A DNA stretch of 64,000 bases from Ulvibacterium sp965228935 (GTDB lineage: Bacteria > Bacteroidota > Bacteroidia > Flavobacteriales > Flavobacteriaceae). Positions 58,694-64,000 of the stretch are shown piece after piece. Location: NCBI RefSeq assembly GCF_965228935.1, contig NZ_OZ245846.1, forward strand, positions 4,836,001-4,900,000. The letters are read 5' to 3'. The first letter of the stretch is position 1. Each line of letters opens with the position of its first letter. Below the pieces are notes generated by a model, which saw only the letters and a list, made by a program, of their open reading frames with translations, ran no database searches and had not been told where the DNA came from. Both the position numbers and the translations under genes were made by a program.

Positions 58694-58731
58694 AAGCAAT
58701 GTTAGTTGTTAGTTGAATTAGTCGAGATTTC

Positions 58732-58772
58732 AAACAGTCATCGCTTCACAACCGTGTGGCTGTTTGTTTTCT
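58732..58772 (+). terminator. Weak hairpin after susD of PUL-B
   Basis: AAACAG (58732-58737) pairs with CTGTTT (58760-58765) enclosing a CACA/TGTG inner stem, followed by GTTTTCTTT. A modest terminator or attenuator that could lower enzyme expression relative to susCD. Confidence 0.35.
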
Positions 58773-58817
58773 TTGAATGTTGATCACTTGGATTCCATGC
58801 ATCATCAAAACCGGAAT

Positions 58818-58825
58818 TACCTTTG
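58818..58825 (+). promoter_or_regulatory. Candidate promoter -7 element before the GH95-like gene
   Basis: TACCTTTG fits TAnnTTTG and would give a transcript starting near 58832, with a leader of about 95 bases. It may let the enzyme genes be expressed apart from susCD. Confidence 0.4.
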
Positions 58826-58926
58826 AATGGCGGTAAGTGTTCATGGCGTATAGCATTCCAGTATCGGTCATGATTTAACGTTATACGTTTTTTGCTTAAA
58901 ATAAGGATTCAATTAAAAATATAAAC

Positions 58927-61275
58927 ATGAAGCCAATGATGAATACTTTTTCGAAAATGATAGGGCAAAACTGCGAATTTTATACATCACTTAAAAATAG
59001 GGTACTATTCGCATGGATTCTTTTGTTTTTTTCTTGCGATGCCACCTATGAGATTGAACCTACGGCCAATCCCAATGACCTACACTTTAATGCACTCTCC
59101 AAGGTCTGGGACGAAGCGATACCTCTTGGAAATGGGATAGTCGGATCTTTGGTGTGGGAAAAGGAAGGGAAACTACGCTTTTCATTGGATCGGGCAGATC
59201 TTTGGGATTTACGTCCTATGCAAAATAGGGATGCCCCTGAATGGAAATTCAGTTGGGTGGTGGATCAATGGAAGAAAGGAGACTATAAACCTGTCCAGGA
59301 AATGTTCGATGTGCCTTATGACAAGGATCCCGCTCCGTCTAAAATACCCGGTGCCGCCATAGAATTTGATATTGCTGCTTTAGGAGAAGTAGCCTCGGTC
59401 CATTTATACATAAAGGAAGCTATTTGTGAGGTTAAATGGAAGAATGGAGTACGATTGTTGACTTTCGTACATGCCACGGAACCTGTAGGTTGGTACAGGT
59501 TTGAAGGTCTGGAAAATGCATTGGAATACGAGCTTGTTCCTCCTGCCTATGCGATTGAAGGACAAAATGGGACGGAAGACCCTGTAACTGGTTTGGATCT
59601 TAGAAGATTGGGGTATTCGCAAGGATCGGTAACCAAAAACAACACAACAACAACGTACCATCAAAAAGGATGGGGCGGATTTGAATACCAAGTTAGTGTA
59701 ACCGGTGCAATGGATAACGGGGTTTTTCAGGGCTCTTGGAATATCAGCTCGGCATTTCCGGAGGAGGAATTGCCGAGCTCCAAGGAAATCGCGGACACGT
59801 ATTTTGTCCCAGGCTGGGAGGCCAGCTTTAACTCCCATAAACAATGGTGGGCCAATTTCTGGTCCAAGTCATCCATTCATGTGCCCGACACCATTTTGCA
59901 AAAGCAATGGTACCTTGAACAGTACAAGTTTGGGGCTACGGCCAGGGCAGGTGCACCACCCATTTCATTGCAATCGGTTTGGACCGCGGACAACGGAAGG
60001 CTTCCACCCTGGAAAGGGGATTTCCACCATGACCTAAATACTCAGTTGAGTTATTGGCCTGCTTATAGCGGCAACCATCTTGATCTGGAAATAGGGTATA
60101 CGGATTGGTTATGGAAGTATAGGGACGAATTCAAGAGATATACGAAAAACTACTATGGAACAGATGGACTAAATGTACCCGGAGTTACGACCTTGACCGG
60201 GCAACCTATGGGCGGGTGGATACAATATGCTTTCGGGCCTACGGTATCATCATGGCTGGGCCAGCATTTTTACCTGCATTGGCGGTATTCCATGGATAGG
60301 GATTTCTTGGAAGAACGGGCATATCCCTGGATAAAAGATGTCGCTCTATTCCTTGAAGGAATTTCTGAAATAGATTCCCAAGGCTTTAGGAAGCTACCGC
60401 TAAGTTCCAGTCCGGAAATCAATGATAACCGAAAGGATGCCTGGTTTGCGGAAACAACAAACTATGATTTGGCATTTATACGATGGACCTATGAAAAAGC
60501 CGCAGAATTGGCCAAGGAACTAAAGAAGCAAGAAGAGGCGGACAGATGGAAGAAACTACTAGCGCAATGGCCGGAATTTACAGTTGATGCAAGCGGGTTA
60601 TGGTTCGCTCCGGAAAAGCCCTACGATGAGTCGCACAGACATTTTTCGAATCAGGTAGGATACCACCCTTTGGGGGTATTGGATTTTTCAAAAGGTGAAA
60701 AAGACAGAAAAATTATTGAAAACACCATTAAAACTATTGATAGCATTGGCTCATCCGCTTGGGTGGGTTATTCCTTTAGTTGGTTGGCCAATATGAAGGC
60801 GCGAGCTTTTGATGGTCAAGGCGCAGCAAAAGCCCTTAAAATTTTTGCAACCAGTTTTTGTCTGCCGAATAGTTTTCATGTAAACGGCGATCAATCGGGA
60901 AAAGGGTATTCCGATTATACCTACCGCCCGTTTACCTTGGAAGGGAATTTTGCTTTTGCAGCGGGATTGCAAGAGATGCTCATTCAAAGTCACACGCCAA
61001 CAATCGTTGTTTTTCCAGCCATTCCCGATGATTGGAAAGAGCTACGTTTTACGCAACTACGTACAGAAGGTGCATTCTTGGTTTCTGCAGAAAGGAAAGA
61101 CGGAAAAACGACCTATGTTCAGGTCCAATCGACCGAAGGAGGGAATTTGAAATTAAAGAATCCTTTTGATAGCGATGCTTTCGAATGCTCCCACGAGTAC
61201 ACAATGGATAAGGGCGGTATTATAGCTATCGAAACAAATCCTGGGGATGTTATAGAACTAAAAATGAATCAATAA
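58927..61275 (+). CDS. GH95-like glycoside hydrolase lipoprotein with altered catalytic positions
   Basis: 782 residues. Lipobox LFFSC (Cys37). N-terminal beta-sandwich begins WDEAIPLGNGIVGSLVWEKE, the GH95 hallmark, followed by linker and an (alpha/alpha)6 barrel (about 320-700) and a C-terminal sandwich. SSSPE (Glu497) fits the GH95 general acid. Two expected positions differ: NxN of characterised alpha-L-fucosidases reads D369-L-N371 in HHDLNTQLSYWPAY, and the SHDG Asp reads SHT (Thr690) in IQSHTPTIVVFPAIP. GH95 enzymes hydrolyse alpha-L-fucosides or alpha-L-galactosides by inversion; this variant may have another specificity or mechanism. A sulfatase follows. Confidence 0.75.
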   Translation: MKPMMNTFSKMIGQNCEFYTSLKNRVLFAWILLFFSCDATYEIEPTANPNDLHFNALSKVWDEAIPLGNGIVGSLVWEKEGKLRFSLDRADLWDLRPMQNRDAPEWKFSWVVDQWKKGDYKPVQEMFDVPYDKDPAPSKIPGAAIEFDIAALGEVASVHLYIKEAICEVKWKNGVRLLTFVHATEPVGWYRFEGLENALEYELVPPAYAIEGQNGTEDPVTGLDLRRLGYSQGSVTKNNTTTTYHQKGWGGFEYQVSVTGAMDNGVFQGSWNISSAFPEEELPSSKEIADTYFVPGWEASFNSHKQWWANFWSKSSIHVPDTILQKQWYLEQYKFGATARAGAPPISLQSVWTADNGRLPPWKGDFHHDLNTQLSYWPAYSGNHLDLEIGYTDWLWKYRDEFKRYTKNYYGTDGLNVPGVTTLTGQPMGGWIQYAFGPTVSSWLGQHFYLHWRYSMDRDFLEERAYPWIKDVALFLEGISEIDSQGFRKLPLSSSPEINDNRKDAWFAETTNYDLAFIRWTYEKAAELAKELKKQEEADRWKKLLAQWPEFTVDASGLWFAPEKPYDESHRHFSNQVGYHPLGVLDFSKGEKDRKIIENTIKTIDSIGSSAWVGYSFSWLANMKARAFDGQGAAKALKIFATSFCLPNSFHVNGDQSGKGYSDYTYRPFTLEGNFAFAAGLQEMLIQSHTPTIVVFPAIPDDWKELRFTQLRTEGAFLVSAERKDGKTTYVQVQSTEGGNLKLKNPFDSDAFECSHEYTMDKGGIIAIETNPGDVIELKMNQ

Positions 61276-61373
61276 GGGCTATGAAGGTAGTGGAACAATG
61301 TTACAAGTTTAGTACGCTATTGCTTGTAACCATAATAAGGAAACGAACAGCGAAATGGAATTCCTTTGATACA

Positions 61374-62831
61374 ATGATGAATACGATTTACAGTACCTTT
61401 TTAGTGTTCTGTGCAATCGCTTTAGTGGCTTGTTCTAACGATAGTAGGGCCGAAAAACCCAATATCGTGTTCATCTTGGTAGATGACCTGGGCTATTCGG
61501 ATTTAGGATACACTGGAAGTAGCAGTTACGAGTCGCCCAATGTGGATGCATTGGCTGCAGCAGGGATGGTCTTTACGAATGCCTATGCGGCAAGTCCCAT
61601 CTGCTCGCCTACCAGGGCCGCTATCTTGAGTGGAAAATATCCCGCTAGGTTGAATCTTACGGATTGGATTCCAGGAAATCGGCATTATGGGCCCCATAAA
61701 GATCAAAAATTGGTGTCCCAGCCTTTTGAACTGGAGCTCCATTTGGAAGAATACACCCTTGCCGAGGCATTTCAAGATGCCGGCTACAAAACCATGTTCG
61801 CCGGAAAATGGCATTTGGGGGAAAAAGAGGAATACTATCCACAATTCCAGGGCTTTGATATCAATATCGCAGGAAACAAGACCGGACACCCAAGTGGAGG
61901 GTATTTTTCGCCCTATGAAAATCCGCAATTAACCGATGGCCCTGAAGGGGAATACCTTACGGACCGGTTGACCGATGAGGTGATTCAATTCATAAATACG
62001 AACAAAGATGCTCCTTTTTTTGCCTATTTATCCTTTTACACGGTACACCTGCCGCTACAGGCAAAACCCGAAAAAGTAAAAAAGTATACCCGAAAGTTCT
62101 CGGAAATGTTTACCGACGAAGAACCATTTTCCCAGGAAGAAGGAACATTTTACAAACATAGACAAAATAGGCCGCAGTATGCCGCCATGATCGAAAGCAT
62201 GGATGAAAATGTAGGCCGCTTGTTGCAGTGCCTCGAAGAAAATAAGCTGACCGAAAATACCATCATTGTATTTACCTCGGATAATGGGGGCATGGCAACG
62301 AGCAATGCCATGGAACATATTCCCACCACCAACCTACCCTTAAGAGTCGGAAAAGGTTACCTATATGAAGGGGGAATACGGGAACCGCTTATTATTAAAT
62401 GGCCGAAACGGATTCAGGAAGGTTCCTCTTCCCATTTTTCGGTAAACAGTACGGATTTGTACCCCACACTGCTGGATATGGCTGGTTTGGATTTGATACC
62501 TCATCAACATAGGGACGGTGTTACCCTTAAACCCATATTGGAGGGCAACGATCAAAAAACGAGACCCATTTTCTGGCATTTTCCACATTATAGCGGTGGC
62601 TTGGGAGGTCGCCCTTCCGGAGCGGTACGCCTAGGGGATTACAAACTCATAGAGTTCTATGAGGATATGAATGTTGAGCTGTACAACATCCGCAAGGATA
62701 TTGGGGAACAAAATGATCTATCCAAGGAAGCACCTGAAAAAGTAAAACAGCTCGTTGATTTATTGCATCATTGGAGAGTAGAGGTCGGTGCCCAAATGCC
62801 ACATCCTAACCCACACTTTGAACAACCATAA
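61374..62831 (+). CDS. S1 family sulfatase lipoprotein (PUL-B)
   Basis: 485 residues from ATG 61374 (ATG 61377 equivalent); the frame is open back to 61281, but that extension lacks a signal sequence whereas this start gives lipoprotein signal ...AIALVACS. Metal Asp pair FILVDDLGYSDLGYTG, formylglycine motif C-S-P-T-R-A-A-I-L-S-G with Thr in place of Ser (about Cys77), FAGKWHLGEKEEYYPQ, IVFTSDNGGMATSN. Strong resemblance to exo-sulfatases with the GNKTGHPSGGYFSPY insertion. It probably removes sulfate ahead of the GH95-like and GH29 enzymes encoded on either side. Confidence 0.92.
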   Translation: MMNTIYSTFLVFCAIALVACSNDSRAEKPNIVFILVDDLGYSDLGYTGSSSYESPNVDALAAAGMVFTNAYAASPICSPTRAAILSGKYPARLNLTDWIPGNRHYGPHKDQKLVSQPFELELHLEEYTLAEAFQDAGYKTMFAGKWHLGEKEEYYPQFQGFDINIAGNKTGHPSGGYFSPYENPQLTDGPEGEYLTDRLTDEVIQFINTNKDAPFFAYLSFYTVHLPLQAKPEKVKKYTRKFSEMFTDEEPFSQEEGTFYKHRQNRPQYAAMIESMDENVGRLLQCLEENKLTENTIIVFTSDNGGMATSNAMEHIPTTNLPLRVGKGYLYEGGIREPLIIKWPKRIQEGSSSHFSVNSTDLYPTLLDMAGLDLIPHQHRDGVTLKPILEGNDQKTRPIFWHFPHYSGGLGGRPSGAVRLGDYKLIEFYEDMNVELYNIRKDIGEQNDLSKEAPEKVKQLVDLLHHWRVEVGAQMPHPNPHFEQP

Positions 62832-62954
62832 ATCCATCTACTTGGTGATAGCAAAAAAGGAAATAAAAGAAGCCAGGAATTACCTAATGTACCCATTTCA
62901 AATGGAAAACATAACGAATATTTTCTGGAACATAAATCTAAATTCGATGAAAAG

Positions 62955-64000
62955 ATGAATGACAATAGACGTGATTTTATCAAAAAGGCGGGAATGGCCT
63001 CGGCATTTTCCTTGCTCCCCGCAAGTGGCATTTTCGCCAATGGCATACGTAGAAATGAAAAAAAGGGTATCCCCATACCCACCAAGGCCCAACAAATGTG
63101 GCAGGACCTTGAGATAGGTGTCATATTCTGTTTGGATTTAGGTGTACTCGCTGGGGATTATTCCCCAAATAATTATTCAAAAAAGGTGTTTGACCCACAA
63201 TCCTACAACCCATCAAAATTGGACACCGATCAATGGGTCAGGGCCGCAAAAGCGGCGGGCGCCAAGTATGCCATTTTTACCGGTACCCATTTCAATGGCT
63301 TCATGCAATGGCAGAGCGATCTGTACCCGTACGGGCTAAAACAATCCCCCTGGCGTGATGGTAAGGGTGATATTTTCGGTGATTTTGTGGCCTCTTGCCG
63401 TAAGGAAGATATCGAACCCGGGATTTTTATAAGCACCTGCCGAAATTTTTACCATGGTGTTTTGGAGAATTACGTGGATTGGGGAAGTGGAAAAGGAACG
63501 GAAAAACAAAGGATATTCAACCGCATGGCGGAAAAAATGACGGAAGAAATCTGTTCAAAGTATGGGGAACTGGTACAGATCTGGTATGATTCCGGGGTCA
63601 AGCTGCCGCATGAAGGAGGGCCCGACGTACTGCCCATTTTTGAAAAGTACCAGCCCAATTCCATATTCTACAACGCTTCCAGAAGAAGCGATTATCGTTG
63701 GGTGGGCAACGAGGATGGGTATGCGCGTTACCCATGCTGGGCCACAATGCCCGCAGCTGATAATGAATCGCACACCGGTGACAGTTGGAAACCTTTGCTC
63801 GAAACCGGGGATCCCAATGGGGAAATTTGGTCTCCAGCCATGGTGGATGTCCCCTTACGGGGATCGAACGGTATCCATAACTGGTTTTGGAACCCCGATC
63901 AGGAACACGGTGTGCATAGTACCAAAAAACTCGTGGAAATGTATTATAACTCCGTAGGTCGAAATAGCAATTTTGTCATGGGTGCCGTGATTACTCCGGA
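62955..64000 (+). CDS. GH29 alpha-L-fucosidase-type hydrolase with Tat signal (3' end outside window)
   Basis: 348 codons from ATG 62955 to the right edge without a stop. The N-terminus MNDNRRDFIKKAGMASAFSL is a twin-arginine signal (RRDFIKK), so it is exported folded. GH29 features: WQDLEIGVIFCLDL, AKAAGAKYAIFTGTHFNGF, and the nucleophile motif QIWYDSG (Asp212). GH29 enzymes retain configuration and remove alpha-L-fucose, and some remove alpha-L-galactose from red-algal galactans. It lies 123 bases after the sulfatase, probably in the same operon. The acid/base residue and any C-terminal domains cannot be fully judged in the partial gene. Confidence 0.88.
   Translation, partial: MNDNRRDFIKKAGMASAFSLLPASGIFANGIRRNEKKGIPIPTKAQQMWQDLEIGVIFCLDLGVLAGDYSPNNYSKKVFDPQSYNPSKLDTDQWVRAAKAAGAKYAIFTGTHFNGFMQWQSDLYPYGLKQSPWRDGKGDIFGDFVASCRKEDIEPGIFISTCRNFYHGVLENYVDWGSGKGTEKQRIFNRMAEKMTEEICSKYGELVQIWYDSGVKLPHEGGPDVLPIFEKYQPNSIFYNASRRSDYRWVGNEDGYARYPCWATMPAADNESHTGDSWKPLLETGDPNGEIWSPAMVDVPLRGSNGIHNWFWNPDQEHGVHSTKKLVEMYYNSVGRNSNFVMGAVITP

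Overview
The window reads as the chromosome of a marine Flavobacteriia bacterium (Bacteroidota). The evidence is phylum-type promoters (TAnnTTTG at -7, sometimes TTG/TTTG about 20 bp upstream), weak Shine-Dalgarno sequences, SusC/SusD pairs, a hybrid two-component regulator, an ECF sigma/FecR pair, a split transketolase and many S1 sulfatases. Names come from reading proteins and motifs by eye; no database search was run.

Layout. (a) 1-2710: the 5' part of a PVC-type cytochrome c dehydrogenase-like lipoprotein (runs off the left edge) and a TrhA/hemolysin III membrane protein. (b) 2969-8510: a complete rRNA operon on the minus strand (16S, tRNA-Ile, tRNA-Ala, 23S, 5S) with promoter, boxA-like repeats and terminator. 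(c) 8854-25216: housekeeping genes: thrS-infC-rpmI-rplT, a YjbQ protein, a Cof-type phosphatase, a conserved exported protein usually mislabelled asparagine synthetase B, dnaB, accA, tgt-lptG, two transketolase halves, an outer-membrane barrel, an FKBP-type lipoprotein, an S4 protein, a phosphoribosyltransferase and aroK. (d) 25313-25865: tRNA-Lys followed by repeated copies of its 3' end, each with its own terminator-like hairpin. (e) 25930-50981: a decayed acyltransferase fragment, then polysaccharide utilization locus A (PUL-A): susC-susD, a minus-strand block of five sulfatases, a GH2 and two GH110-like enzymes, and the hybrid sensor that probably controls it. (f) 50982-51593: a gene-free spacer holding a second copy of the 105-bp repeat that follows tRNA-Lys. 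(g) 51594-64000: PUL-B: ECF sigma, FecR, an STN-containing SusC, SusD, a GH95-like enzyme, a sulfatase and a Tat-exported GH29 that runs off the right edge.

How it works together. SusC/SusD pairs import oligosaccharides. Sulfatases remove sulfate. GH2 (beta-galactosidase type), GH110 (alpha-1,3-galactosidase type), GH95-like and GH29 (alpha-L-fucosidase or alpha-L-galactosidase type) trim sugars from chain ends. This points to a sulfated galactan carrying fucose or L-galactose, but no endo-acting depolymerase is visible, so the substrate is inferred. PUL-A appears to be under one-component hybrid sensing and PUL-B under trans-envelope sigma/anti-sigma signalling.

The most interesting observation is that PUL-A lies exactly between two direct copies of a 105-bp, about 96% identical element that includes a degenerate tRNA-Lys 3' end plus a terminator. 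This suggests that the whole 25.7-kb PUL was inserted or can move as a unit at a tRNA gene, although no integrase is present.
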